Shown piece by piece: positions 34,624 to 43,241 of a stretch of DNA of 64,000 bases. Position 1 is the stretch's first letter. Each line of letters starts with the position of its first letter. The translations under genes and the position numbers were made by a program. This DNA is from Microvirga zambiensis WSM3693. Its GTDB lineage: Bacteria > Pseudomonadota > Alphaproteobacteria > Rhizobiales > Beijerinckiaceae. The stretch spans positions 1 through 64,000 of the forward strand of contig NZ_JAERQD010000002.1 in the NCBI RefSeq assembly GCF_016735695.1, read 5' to 3'. The notes below the pieces were generated by a model. That model did no database searches. It worked only from the letters and a program-made list of their open reading frames with translations, and was not told the origin of the DNA.

Positions 34624-35739
34624 ATGAGAACAGAACAGATCGCCCTTTCGCCCCTCGCCCCCGGGGCGAATTTGTCGTTGACCGTCCAGCGCTTCGGCAC
34701 GGCGGGCGCCCGACCGCAGGTCTATATCCAGGCCTCCCTGCATGCCGACGAGATCCCCGGCATGATCGTGGCGCATCATCTGCGCGAGCGGCTGAAGGCC
34801 CTCGAGTCCGAGGGCAGGATCAAGGGCGAGATCGTTCTCGTGCCTTCCGCCAATCCCATCGGCCTCGCCCAGCGCGTGATGGGCGATCCCATCGGCCGCT
34901 TCAACCTCGCCGACGGCGTCAATTTCAACCGCGGCTATCCGCATCTCGTGCCGAAGGTGGCCGAGCGGATCGACGGCAAGCTCACGGCTGATGGCGAGGC
35001 GAATGTCCGGTTGATCCGCGAGGCCCTGCGCGCCGAACTCGATGCCTGGGAGCCTGCCAATCCCGCCGAGGTGATGAAGAAGGCTCTGCTGGGCTTGGGC
35101 CAGGAGGCAGATCTCGTCCTCGACATGCATTGCGACTCGGAAGCCGTGGTGCATCTCTACACACACACCCAGTCGGAAGCGGAATTCGCCCCGCTCTCGG
35201 CCCTGATCGGCGCCCATGCCTATCTGCTCGCCGATGAATCCGGCGACGAGCCCTTCGATGAGGCCTGCAGCCGCCCCTGGGCGGAGCTCGCCGCCCGCTT
35301 CCCCGATCACCCGATTCCCTTCGGCTGCCACTCGACGACCCTTGAGTTCCGCGGCGAACGGGATGTGGACCACGAGATCGCAGGGTCCGATGCCGCCGCC
35401 ATCGTCGATTACCTGACCCTGCGCGAAATCATCGCCGGCGAGGTTCCGCAGGTACCGGAAGCCCTCTGTCAGGCAACGCCGCTCGCCGCTTCCGAGCCGG
35501 TCCAGGCTCCGGCCTATGGCATCCTGGTGTTCAAGGCTGAGCCAGGGGCGCAGGTGAAGGCGGGTGAGGTGATCGCCGACTTGATCGATCCGCTCACCGG
35601 CGCGATCACGCCCGCCAAGGCGCCGTCCGACGGCGTGATGTTCGCCCGGGTCGCGGTGCGCTTCGTCACCAAAGGCATGCGCATGGCCAAGGTTGCGGGC
35701 ACCACGGCGACCAGGACGGGCAAGCTGCTCGGGGCTTGA
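34624..35739 (+). CDS. Succinylglutamate desuccinylase/aspartoacylase-family zinc hydrolase
   Basis: 371 residues. An M14-like carboxypeptidase fold. The zinc motif HxxE is in SLHADEIPGM, and the third ligand is the His in LVLDMHCDSEAVVHLY. GVNFNRGYP supplies the substrate arginine region. A C-terminal lipoyl-like beta domain (about 290-365, GAQVKAGEVIADLIDPLTG) is typical of the AstE/AspA branch that removes acyl groups from amino acids or ectoine derivatives. The substrate is not assignable here. ATG 34624 is preferred to a TTG at 34618. It is likely the last gene of the trehalose operon. Confidence 0.82.
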   Translation: MRTEQIALSPLAPGANLSLTVQRFGTAGARPQVYIQASLHADEIPGMIVAHHLRERLKALESEGRIKGEIVLVPSANPIGLAQRVMGDPIGRFNLADGVNFNRGYPHLVPKVAERIDGKLTADGEANVRLIREALRAELDAWEPANPAEVMKKALLGLGQEADLVLDMHCDSEAVVHLYTHTQSEAEFAPLSALIGAHAYLLADESGDEPFDEACSRPWAELAARFPDHPIPFGCHSTTLEFRGERDVDHEIAGSDAAAIVDYLTLREIIAGEVPQVPEALCQATPLAASEPVQAPAYGILVFKAEPGAQVKAGEVIADLIDPLTGAITPAKAPSDGVMFARVAVRFVTKGMRMAKVAGTTATRTGKLLGA

Positions 35740-35759
35740 GCCACTGCAAGCAACAAGAA

Positions 35760-35781
35760 AGGCCGCCTCAAAAGGCGGCCT
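35760..35781. terminator. Hairpin after the trehalose block
   Basis: A perfect 9-bp stem AGGCCGCCT/AGGCGGCCT with a 4-base loop lies 20 bp after the stop. It lacks a clean T-run on the plus strand, so intrinsic termination may be weak. Confidence 0.55.
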
Positions 35782-35976
35782 CACGGACCTTCGCCGAAAC
35801 TCAATAGGTTTTGGCTGACCCCAAGCCGACCATGGCGGGATTGCTCGACGAGAGTGCCGGCGCATCTTGCCCGTTAACCATGAATAGAAAGAGGCGGCCC
35901 GGTACCCTAGACGATCTCGTCCCCTCTGATCACCATGAACCTGTGACAGGGCTGGGGACCCATTGGGGGCACTGTC

Positions 35977-37179
35977 ATGTTGCGTCCCGTCGGGCTGCTG
36001 GTGGCGGCAGTCCTTTGTTTGAGTTTGGAGGGGTGCTCCAACGAGGTTCCTCGCACCGTGACGGCTGTCGGTCGGGCCACGGTCGCCGCTCCCAAGCAAG
36101 GCCCGCCGGCCTCAAAGGCTGTATCCCGCCACGCTCCGGTGCAGGCACGCGAACCGTCCCCGTTTACATTCCTCGTGGGTGGGGATGGACACGCCGATGA
36201 CCGCCTCGTCGTCGATCTCGTGACGGCCCTCGAGCGCAACCGGCTCCGCCTCCGGCTCAGGCAGAGCAGGGGACCGGAGCAGGACCTTCTCACGCTGCTC
36301 CAAAATCCTGGCATCGACGTCGCGCTCATTCCAACGGATGCCATAGAGGCTCTGCCTCGCCGGATGCGAGCGGGCGTTCAGGATAACCTTCGCTATCTTT
36401 TCCGCGTTCCGGGCCAGCGGCTGCATATCCTGGCCCGCCGTGACATCGCGACCCTTCATGACCTCGACGGGCGTAAGATCGGTATCGGCCAACCGGGGAG
36501 CGGCACCGCCCTGACGGCGCGGCTGATTTTCGACAAGCTTGGCATTAAAGCGGAGTTCACGAACGACGATCCGTTCACAGCATCGCTGCGTCTCCGATCG
36601 AACGAAATTCAAGCTGTCGTGCTGCTTGCCTCAGACACGTCGAAGGACGTTCTCGCATTCGAGTCCGACGGAAACTTTCACCTCGTACCCGTCTCGTTTC
36701 AGACGGTGGCCGCTCCGCTGGAGGATCTTATCGTCCACTATTCTCCAAGCCAGCTTACGGACGAGGAATATCCCTATCTTGTCAATCAGGGCCAACCGGT
36801 CGAGACCATCGCGGTCAATCGCGTGCTTGCTCTGCGCAACTGGCCGGAGGGAAGCGCGCATTACCAGCGTCTCGCAGATTTGAGCGAGGCTCTTTCGACC
36901 TATTTGTTTGACGAGGTCCAGAAGCCCGCTGGCAACGGAATCGATCCGGCCGAGCAGGCGATTGGCTGGAAACGCTTCAGGCCGACCGAAATCCTGCTCG
37001 CGCGCAGAGCCCAGGAGGTCGCAGAGCGTCGTTCGTTCGAGGAATTCACGGCGGCACAAGGCAATTGTCCCCTGCCGGACGCTGCAGCACGTGAGCGCCT
37101 GTACAATGACTTCCTGGTCTGGCGGAAGGCCCGAGAACCCGACCCGAGTGCCGCCGGTTCTGCTCCGGACAAGCAATGA
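35977..37179 (+). CDS. TAXI-family TRAP-like solute-binding lipoprotein
   Basis: 400 residues. A lipoprotein signal peptide ends in the lipobox LEGC (about residues 17-20), so it is anchored in the envelope. A Pro/Ala linker (about 25-60) leads to a TAXI-type binding fold (about 62-290). This has IDVALIPTDAIEAL, LHILARRDIATLHDLDGRKI and IGQPGSGTALTARLIFDKLG. The C-terminal 100 residues are extra. No TRAP membrane components are nearby, so it is an orphan; a sensing role is as likely as transport. GC content and codon choice look slightly lower than its neighbours. The start is ATG 35977. Confidence 0.8.
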   Translation: MLRPVGLLVAAVLCLSLEGCSNEVPRTVTAVGRATVAAPKQGPPASKAVSRHAPVQAREPSPFTFLVGGDGHADDRLVVDLVTALERNRLRLRLRQSRGPEQDLLTLLQNPGIDVALIPTDAIEALPRRMRAGVQDNLRYLFRVPGQRLHILARRDIATLHDLDGRKIGIGQPGSGTALTARLIFDKLGIKAEFTNDDPFTASLRLRSNEIQAVVLLASDTSKDVLAFESDGNFHLVPVSFQTVAAPLEDLIVHYSPSQLTDEEYPYLVNQGQPVETIAVNRVLALRNWPEGSAHYQRLADLSEALSTYLFDEVQKPAGNGIDPAEQAIGWKRFRPTEILLARRAQEVAERRSFEEFTAAQGNCPLPDAAARERLYNDFLVWRKAREPDPSAAGSAPDKQ

Positions 37180-37336
37180 TCTGAAGAGGCCGAGCCAAGC
37201 CATATGTCGGCTCAAGCGGAATGGATCGGATCGACCCGGCAGGCGCCGGACGGTCCAGACGATCTGAGGTTTTGGCGGAGAGGGCAGGTCGTTTCGCTGA
37301 ACCTGAAAAGCGACCTCAAGGAGACAATTTGAGTGA

Positions 37337-37371
37337 GGACACACAGGGTTTTTGCATTCCCCTGTGTGTCC
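37337..37371 (+). terminator. Long perfect hairpin upstream of prfC
   Basis: A 12-bp perfect stem (GGACACACAGGG with CCCTGTGTGTCC) around an 11-base T-rich loop lies 158 bp after the TAXI gene. There is no terminal T-run, so it may be a factor-assisted terminator or an mRNA leader structure. The rest of 37180-37602 holds no convincing gene. Confidence 0.35.
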
Positions 37372-37479
37372 CCGCATTATCTCGCCGTGTAAAACGCCGC
37401 GGGCGTCTCCACAAAGCCAGAGCTAAATCAATGACTTAGCGGGCGACCACGGCGAGGCGACGGCAGTGACAATGAGACA

Positions 37480-37496
37480 CTGGATCACCTCCTTTC
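37480..37496 (+). other. 17-base copy of the 16S rRNA 3' tail (anti-Shine-Dalgarno) in the prfC leader
   Basis: CTGGATCACCTCCTTTC at this position equals the 3' end of bacterial 16S rRNA, in sense orientation, 107 bp before the prfC start. The flanks do not match rRNA, so this is not a ribosomal gene fragment of any length. In RNA it would offer a CCUCC that can pair with ribosome-binding sites. Confidence 0.5.
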
Positions 37497-37602
37497 GCTG
37501 TTGACGGGAAACCCCCATATGGGGTGAGAAGAGCCCAGCAAAAGGGCGGGACGCTGCGGCGTTCTGTCCTCACCTCCGTTTCCAGAGAATTTTAAAGCAG
37601 CC

Positions 37603-39186
37603 ATGACCGATCTTCCGGCCCCCGTGGGCCGCCGCCGCACTTTTGCGATCATCTCCCACCCGGACGCGGGCAAGACCACGCTGACCGAAAAGCTGCTGCT
37701 GTTCGGAGGCGCGATCCAGCTCGCCGGCGAGGTGAAGGCCAAGAAGAACCGTGTCTCGACCCGCTCCGACTGGATGGGGATCGAGAAAGAGCGCGGCATC
37801 TCGGTGGTGACCTCCGTCATGACCTTCGAATATGGCGGCTGCGTCTTCAACCTGCTCGACACGCCGGGCCACGAGGACTTCTCGGAGGATACCTACCGCA
37901 CGCTCACCGCGGTGGATTCCGCCATCATGGTGATCGACGCGGCGAAGGGCATCGAGGCGCGCACGCGCAAGCTGTTCGAAGTCTGCCGCATGCGCGACAT
38001 CCCGATCGTGACCTTCATCAACAAGATGGACCGCGAGGCGCGCAATCCCTTCGATCTTCTCGACGAGATCGAGAAGACGCTTGCGCTCGACACCTCGCCC
38101 GTCACCTGGCCGATCAGCCAGGGCAGGAGCTTCGCCGGCACCTTCGATCTGCACCGCAACGTGGTTCGGCGCATCGATACGGACGACGAGCCGACGCCGG
38201 TCTCCGGTCCCGACGATCAAAAGCTCGTCAGCCTGCTGCCCCCGGAAGAGGCGGATGCCTGGCAGGAAGAGGTGATGCTGGCGCAGGAAGCCTGCAAGCC
38301 CTTCGATCTGCAGGCTTTTCGCGAGGGTCACCTCACGCCCGTGTTCTTCGGCTCGGCCTTGCGCAATTTCGGCGTGCGCGACCTGATCGATGCGCTGGCG
38401 GCCTACGCACCGCCGCCGCGCGGCCAGGAGGCGGACAAGCGTCTCGTCGAGGCGGGCGAGCCCAAGATGTCGGGCTTCGTGTTCAAGATCCAGGCCAACA
38501 TGGATCCGAACCACCGCGACCGCATCGCCTTCATGCGCATCTGTTCGGGCAAGCTCCAGCGCGGCATGAAGGCGAAGCTCGTGCGCACGGGCAAGCCCAT
38601 GAGCCTGAACGCGCCGCAATTCTTCTTCGCCCAGGACCGCGCCATCGCGGACGAGGCCTGGGCCGGCGACGTGGTCGGCATCCCGAACCACGGCACCTTG
38701 CGCATCGGCGATACGCTGACGGAGGGCGAGGACATCGTCTTCCGCGGCGTGCCGAGCTTCGCGCCGGAGATCCTGCGCCGCATCAAGCTGCAGGACGCCA
38801 TGAAGGCGAAGAAGCTGCGCGAGGCGCTTCAGCAGATGGCGGAAGAGGGCGTCGTTCAGCTCTTCGTGCCGCAGGACGGCTCCGGCGCCATCGTCGGCGT
38901 CGTCGGCGCATTGCAGCTCGACGTGCTGAAGGAGCGGCTTGCCGCCGAATACGGCCTGCCGATCGATTACGAGCCGACGCGCTTCTCGATCTGCCGCTGG
39001 ATCACGGCGGACGATCCGAGAGAGCTCGACAAGTTCATCGAGAGCCACCTCTCGTCCATGGCGCGCGATCTCGACGAGGCCCCGGTCTTCATGGCGCCGA
39101 ACCAGTTCAACCTTCAATACGAGGTCGACCGCTACAAGGCGATCCAGTTCTCGGATGTGAAGGATTATCAGAAGAAGGCAGCCTGA
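37603..39186 (+). CDS. prfC: Peptide chain release factor 3
   Basis: 527 residues. A GTPase that ejects RF1/RF2 from the ribosome after termination. The G1 loop is SHPDAGKTTLTEKLLLFGGA, switch region EKERGISV, G3 LLDTPGHEDFSEDTYRTL and G4 INKMDREARN. The RF3-specific domains run to the end without truncation. The start is ATG 37603. Its upstream region has no strong Shine-Dalgarno sequence and carries the anti-Shine-Dalgarno-like tail and a long hairpin, which suggests translational control. Confidence 0.96.
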   Translation: MTDLPAPVGRRRTFAIISHPDAGKTTLTEKLLLFGGAIQLAGEVKAKKNRVSTRSDWMGIEKERGISVVTSVMTFEYGGCVFNLLDTPGHEDFSEDTYRTLTAVDSAIMVIDAAKGIEARTRKLFEVCRMRDIPIVTFINKMDREARNPFDLLDEIEKTLALDTSPVTWPISQGRSFAGTFDLHRNVVRRIDTDDEPTPVSGPDDQKLVSLLPPEEADAWQEEVMLAQEACKPFDLQAFREGHLTPVFFGSALRNFGVRDLIDALAAYAPPPRGQEADKRLVEAGEPKMSGFVFKIQANMDPNHRDRIAFMRICSGKLQRGMKAKLVRTGKPMSLNAPQFFFAQDRAIADEAWAGDVVGIPNHGTLRIGDTLTEGEDIVFRGVPSFAPEILRRIKLQDAMKAKKLREALQQMAEEGVVQLFVPQDGSGAIVGVVGALQLDVLKERLAAEYGLPIDYEPTRFSICRWITADDPRELDKFIESHLSSMARDLDEAPVFMAPNQFNLQYEVDRYKAIQFSDVKDYQKKAA

Positions 39187-39255
39187 TAGGGCTGCCTTCA
39201 CGGACGATGCCTGCCGCAAACTTGCGACCAGGCGCAGGCTTCTTTATATCAGGCG

Positions 39256-39280
39256 CGGACGCCGCATGTGGCGTCCGTTT
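39256..39280 (+). terminator. Candidate terminator after prfC
   Basis: The perfect stem CGGACGCC/GGCGTCCG with a 6-base loop is followed by only three T, 70 bp after the prfC stop. Confidence 0.5.
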
Positions 39281-39351
39281 CGACAGGATGAGTGCCACGA
39301 TGGATTTCAACCCGACAGCAATGCCGATCTGCCTTGCCACCGGGGATTTCC

Positions 39352-40962
39352 ATGCCTGCTTCAATCGCTCTGTCTCACCTGTCCTGGTCCACGCCTGAGG
39401 GCCGCAATCTTCTCTCCGATCTCGATCTGACTTTCGGCCCGGAACGGACCGGGCTCGTCGGCCGCAACGGCGTCGGCAAGACCACGCTTCTCAGGCTGGT
39501 CTCCGGCGAGCTGCATCCCCATGCCGGCAGCGTCGCCGTCAACGGCCGCTTGGGCGTCCTGCGTCAGATCGTTCAGGTCCACCCGGACGCGACCATCGCT
39601 TCCCTGTTCGGCGTCGTTGACGCGCTGGCGCTCCTGCACCGTGCCGAGGCCGGCCACGCCACCGTCGATGAACTGGCCGATGCCGATTGGGCGCTGGAGG
39701 CCCGCATGGATTCCGCACTCGCGCGTGTAGGTCTCGATGCGCAGCCGGACACGCTGCTGTCCTCGCTCTCGGGCGGGCAGGGCACGCGCGCCGCCCTTGC
39801 CGCGCTCGTCTTCGCGGAGCCAGACGTCCTGCTGCTCGACGAGCCGACCAACAATCTCGACCGGGAGGGTCGCGCGGCGGTGATCGATCTCCTCGCCGGG
39901 TGGCGCGGCGGTGCGATCGTGGTCAGTCATGACCGCGAACTGCTCGATACCATGGATGCCATCCTCGAGCTGACCTCGCTCGGCGCCACGCGCTATGGCG
40001 GCAACTGGAGCGCGTATCGCGAACGCAAGGCGCTGGAACTCGCGGCCACACGGCGCGACCTGGCCGATGCCGAGAAGCGCGTCGCCGAGATCGACCGGAA
40101 GGCGCAGGAGACGGACGAGAAGAAGGCGCGCAAGGACGGCGTCGCTAAGCGAAAACGCGCCAAGGGCGACATGCCGCGCATTCTCATGAATGGCTTGAAA
40201 GCCCGCAGCGAGGAAACGGGCGGGCGCAACGCCCGCCTCGCCGAGCGGCGCCGCGCGCAGGCTGTCGATGAGGCGGCATCGGCCCGCGAGCGCATCGAGA
40301 TCCTGCAGCCGTTTTCCGTTCTGCTGCCGCCGACCAATCTGCCTGCCGGCAGGACGGTTCTCGCCATCGAGGATGCGAGCGTCGGGTACGAGCCGGAACG
40401 GCCGATTCTGCGCGATTTTTCCTTGTCCGTCGTCGGGCCGGAGCGCATTGCCGTCGTCGGACCGAACGGTTCGGGCAAGACGACGCTGCTTGCCCTCGTC
40501 ACCGGGCAATTGCAGTCCTGGAGCGGCAGCGTGTGGGTGACGAGCGACGTCGCGCTGTTCGATCAGCGCGTGAGCCTGCTCCATCCCTCAGTTTCGATCC
40601 GCGACAATTTCCGCCGCATCAATCCCGATGCGGATGAGAATGCCTGCCGCTCGGCTCTGGCCCGATTCATGTTTCGGGCCGATTCGGCCCTGCAGCTCGT
40701 GTCGACGTTGAGCGGCGGGCAGTTGCTGCGGGCGGGGCTCGCCTGCGTGCTGGGAGGGCCAAGGCCGCCGTCGCTGCTGATCCTCGACGAGCCGACCAAC
40801 CATCTCGACATCGATTCCATCGAGACGGTGGAGGCTGGCTTACGGGCCTATGACGGCGCGCTGCTGGTCGTCAGCCACGACGAGACCTTCCTGGAGGCCA
40901 TCGGCGTGACGCGCAGGCTGGATCTCGGTTCAAATCAGGCTGCGAGCTTGCGCTCCGTGTAG
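39352..40962 (+). CDS. ABC-F family ATPase
   Basis: 536 residues. Two ABC ATPase domains and no membrane segments. The first has Walker A VGRNGVGKTT, signature LSGGQGTRAAL and LLLDEPTNNLDREG. The second has VGPNGSGKTTL, LSGGQLLRAGLA and LILDEPTNHLDIDSIETVE. They are separated by a charged linker (about 230-310, rich in KKARKDGVAKRKRAKG). ABC-F proteins act on the ribosome (translation factors or antibiotic protection); the placement after prfC fits. ATG 39352 is preferred. The gene overlaps the convergent PfkB gene by 28 bp at its 3' end. Confidence 0.9.
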   Translation: MPASIALSHLSWSTPEGRNLLSDLDLTFGPERTGLVGRNGVGKTTLLRLVSGELHPHAGSVAVNGRLGVLRQIVQVHPDATIASLFGVVDALALLHRAEAGHATVDELADADWALEARMDSALARVGLDAQPDTLLSSLSGGQGTRAALAALVFAEPDVLLLDEPTNNLDREGRAAVIDLLAGWRGGAIVVSHDRELLDTMDAILELTSLGATRYGGNWSAYRERKALELAATRRDLADAEKRVAEIDRKAQETDEKKARKDGVAKRKRAKGDMPRILMNGLKARSEETGGRNARLAERRRAQAVDEAASARERIEILQPFSVLLPPTNLPAGRTVLAIEDASVGYEPERPILRDFSLSVVGPERIAVVGPNGSGKTTLLALVTGQLQSWSGSVWVTSDVALFDQRVSLLHPSVSIRDNFRRINPDADENACRSALARFMFRADSALQLVSTLSGGQLLRAGLACVLGGPRPPSLLILDEPTNHLDIDSIETVEAGLRAYDGALLVVSHDETFLEAIGVTRRLDLGSNQAASLRSV

Positions 40963-41837
40963 AGCTCCTGCACCTGCGCGATGTTCTCGATGGTCGGCAG
41001 GCTTGCCTCGTTGCCGAGATGCTGGATCGCATGGGCCGAGGCGGCGCGGGCGAAGATGAAATGCTCGCGCCAGGGCAGGTCGGGCCGCGCCATGGCGGAA
41101 TAGACATAGGCGCCATGGAAAATGTCGCCGGCGCCGTTGGTGTCCACCACCTTCTCGCCAGGCACGTTGAGGGCCGGCAGAACGTTTTCCTGGCCTGTCT
41201 CGTCGTACCAGACGAGACCGCGCTCGCCGAGAGTCACGCCGCCGATCCTGCAGCCGCGGCCCTTGAGATAGGAGAGCATCTCGGACGTGGTCAGGTTCAT
41301 CTGCTCGCACAGGCGCTCGGCGACGATGGCGACGTCGATGAATTCCAGGAGTTCATGGGTGTTGGAGCGCAGGCCGCCGCCGTCGAGCGAGGTGAGGATG
41401 CCGGATTCGCGGCAGATCCTGGCGTAATGCATGGCCGCATCGGCCTGGTGGCCGTCGAGATGCAGCGCCTTGCAGCCCTGCAGGTTCAGCGGCGGGACGG
41501 GATGCAAGTAATGGTCGTCGCGGCAGCGCACGATGGCGCGCTTGCCGCCTCGCGGCATGATGAAGGACAGGGACGATTCGTGCACCTTCCGGTGATGCAC
41601 CGAGATGCCGTATTTCGCCGCCATGTCGATGAACATGCGGCCGAGCCAATCATCGGCGATCGAGGTCAGCAGGTCAGGCGCGATGCCGAGCTTGGCGCAG
41701 GCGAAGGCGGCCGTGACCGCATTGCCGCCGAACGAGATCGCATAATCCCGCGCCACGGTCTTCTCGTCCCCCGTCGGAAGTTCGTCCGCCAGGAAGGTCA
41801 CATCGATATAGGTCTGGCCCACGAAGAGAGCATGCAT
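40935..41837 (-). CDS. PfkB-family carbohydrate kinase
   Basis: 300 residues, ribokinase fold. The N-terminal motif is YAISFGGNAVTAAFACAKLG, and the anion-hole motif DTNGAGDIFHGA (with catalytic Asp) is near residue 245. The specific sugar cannot be told. It is the last gene of the left, minus-strand half of the amino-sugar island, separated from the GlcNAc kinase by a repeat-filled 435-bp gap, so it may have its own promoter. ATG 41837 is preferred; the open frame continues upstream into repeats and is not coding there. Confidence 0.85.
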   Translation of the reverse strand: MHALFVGQTYIDVTFLADELPTGDEKTVARDYAISFGGNAVTAAFACAKLGIAPDLLTSIADDWLGRMFIDMAAKYGISVHHRKVHESSLSFIMPRGGKRAIVRCRDDHYLHPVPPLNLQGCKALHLDGHQADAAMHYARICRESGILTSLDGGGLRSNTHELLEFIDVAIVAERLCEQMNLTTSEMLSYLKGRGCRIGGVTLGERGLVWYDETGQENVLPALNVPGEKVVDTNGAGDIFHGAYVYSAMARPDLPWREHFIFARAASAHAIQHLGNEASLPTIENIAQVQELYTERKLAA

Positions 41838-41925
41838 CGCTGAAACGTCTCGAGTCTGGATTCGACGCCGAAGTCTTGGACGAGCGGGGCGGATTAGGCA
41901 AGGTCTTCCGGGCTGTGCAGCGGCT

Positions 41926-42246
41926 CTTCCCTCCCCCTTGCGGGGAGGGATCGAGGGTGGGGGTGGTATGACCGGGTGGGCGACTGCGGAAGCAGCGCGA
42001 TCCTCCCTCTCCCGGCTGGGAGAGGGTCGGGGTGAGGGGAGGCCGGTGCCGGATGAAATACAGCGGATGATGTATTGCAGCGGAGACGACGGCGCTTGAC
42101 TGGTTGAACGGCCCGCCCTCACCCCTGCCCCTCTCCCGCACGGGAGAGGGGATGCGCGGTATCGATCGCGCGCCTTCTGGATCGATCGCCACGCTTTGAC
42201 TTTCCGACCCCCACCCTCAATCCCTCCCCGCAAGGGGGAGGGAAGC
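41926..42246. repeat. Nested palindromic repeat array (A-B-B'-A')
   Basis: Four REP-like hairpins fill the gap. A (about 41926-41967) carries CCCTCCCCCTTGCGGGGAGG. B (about 42001-42041) carries CTCTCCCGGCTGGGAGAGG. B' (about 42114-42156) carries CTCTCCCGCACGGGAGAGG and A' (about 42208-42246) CCCTCCCCGCAAGGGGGAGG. A' is nearly the reverse complement of A, and B' of B, so the whole 320 bp is a nested inverted repeat. No gene is supported in 41838-42272. Confidence 0.8.
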
Positions 42247-42272
42247 CTGTGTCGCCAGGCCTCCAGGATCCA

Positions 42273-43181
42273 TCACATCCTGTTGAGCGTCGCCGCAAGC
42301 CGCGCCGCCGTGAGCGCTGCGTCGAGATCGGTGGCGATGAACTCGACCGGCGCCACCAGCTCCTTGCGAAAGGCATCGGACACGAGGGGGTGAAGCCGTG
42401 CGGACCCGCCGACCAGGGCCACGGGCCGGGCGCCAAGGCGCTTGATCAGGGCATTGGCGAGGCGGGCGAGTTCCACTCCGGCCTCGCGCAGGATCCGTAG
42501 CGCCGTGGCGTCGTCTGCTTTCGCCGCTTCGCCCACGGCGCGGGCGAGCGAGCCGATCTTGCCGCGGTCGCCGCCATAGACGAAGGAGCGCACGATGTTC
42601 CAGTCAGTGCCGCCGAGGGCCGCCGCGAGGCGGGTGCCGAGGGTCGTCGTCCAGCCCTTGCCGGGACTCTCCTCCTCGGTCCGGAGCACCGACTTCAGGG
42701 CCTCGCGGGCGATCCAGAAGCCGGAGCCGCCGTCGTCGATCAGGTTGCCGCGGCCGCCGACCCGGATCACTTCCTTGTCTTCCGACAGGTAGTAGCCGAT
42801 GGAGCCGGTGCCGCTATAGACGAGGATGCCCTCGCCGAGCGCGAAATAGGACAGGTAGGCGATCCACATGTCCTCGGCGACGAAGACCTTGTCGGCGGGA
42901 ATTTCGAAGGTCTCCGCGAACAGGGAGCGCATCGTCGCTTCCGCCGGCGTGTCGCGGGTCAGCCCCGTGATGCCGGCGATGATGCCGAGCGGTCTTCCCG
43001 CCTTCAGCACGGCCTGGGCCATGTCGAGCACGATCTGCCGGGCGCGTTCCTCGGCAGCGGCGGAGAACAGATGGCCGGTGAGGGGGGCGACGGTTCCTTG
43101 GGCGATGCAGGTGCCGTCCGCATCCGCCAGCCGCCAGCGCGTGGCGGTGCCGCCCGCGTCGATGCCAAGCCCCAGCCCCAT
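42273..43181 (-). CDS. BadF/BadG-type N-acetylglucosamine kinase
   Basis: 302 residues. An ASKHA-fold sugar kinase. The phosphate-1 motif is LGIDAGGTATRWRLAD, phosphate-2 VYSGTGSIGYYL, and IDDGGSGFWIAREAL is the hallmark of GlcNAc/MurK-like kinases of this family. It likely phosphorylates GlcNAc or MurNAc liberated from muropeptides. ATG 43181. It follows murQ by 60 bp and is presumably cotranscribed with murQ, the serine hydrolase and anmK. A second, divergent kinase of this family lies at 54.7 kb. Confidence 0.85.
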   Translation of the reverse strand: MGLGLGIDAGGTATRWRLADADGTCIAQGTVAPLTGHLFSAAAEERARQIVLDMAQAVLKAGRPLGIIAGITGLTRDTPAEATMRSLFAETFEIPADKVFVAEDMWIAYLSYFALGEGILVYSGTGSIGYYLSEDKEVIRVGGRGNLIDDGGSGFWIAREALKSVLRTEEESPGKGWTTTLGTRLAAALGGTDWNIVRSFVYGGDRGKIGSLARAVGEAAKADDATALRILREAGVELARLANALIKRLGARPVALVGGSARLHPLVSDAFRKELVAPVEFIATDLDAALTAARLAATLNRM

Positions 43182-43241
43182 AACCCTTCGCCTCTTCTTC
43201 CAGCCGGGCGACCGGCCGATTTTGTTACGATGCCGTCCTGG

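Noticed and set aside
37480..37496. Fragment of a 16S rRNA gene
   Set aside because: Only 17 bases match; flanks do not resemble rRNA, and no 23S, 5S or tRNA sequence follows.
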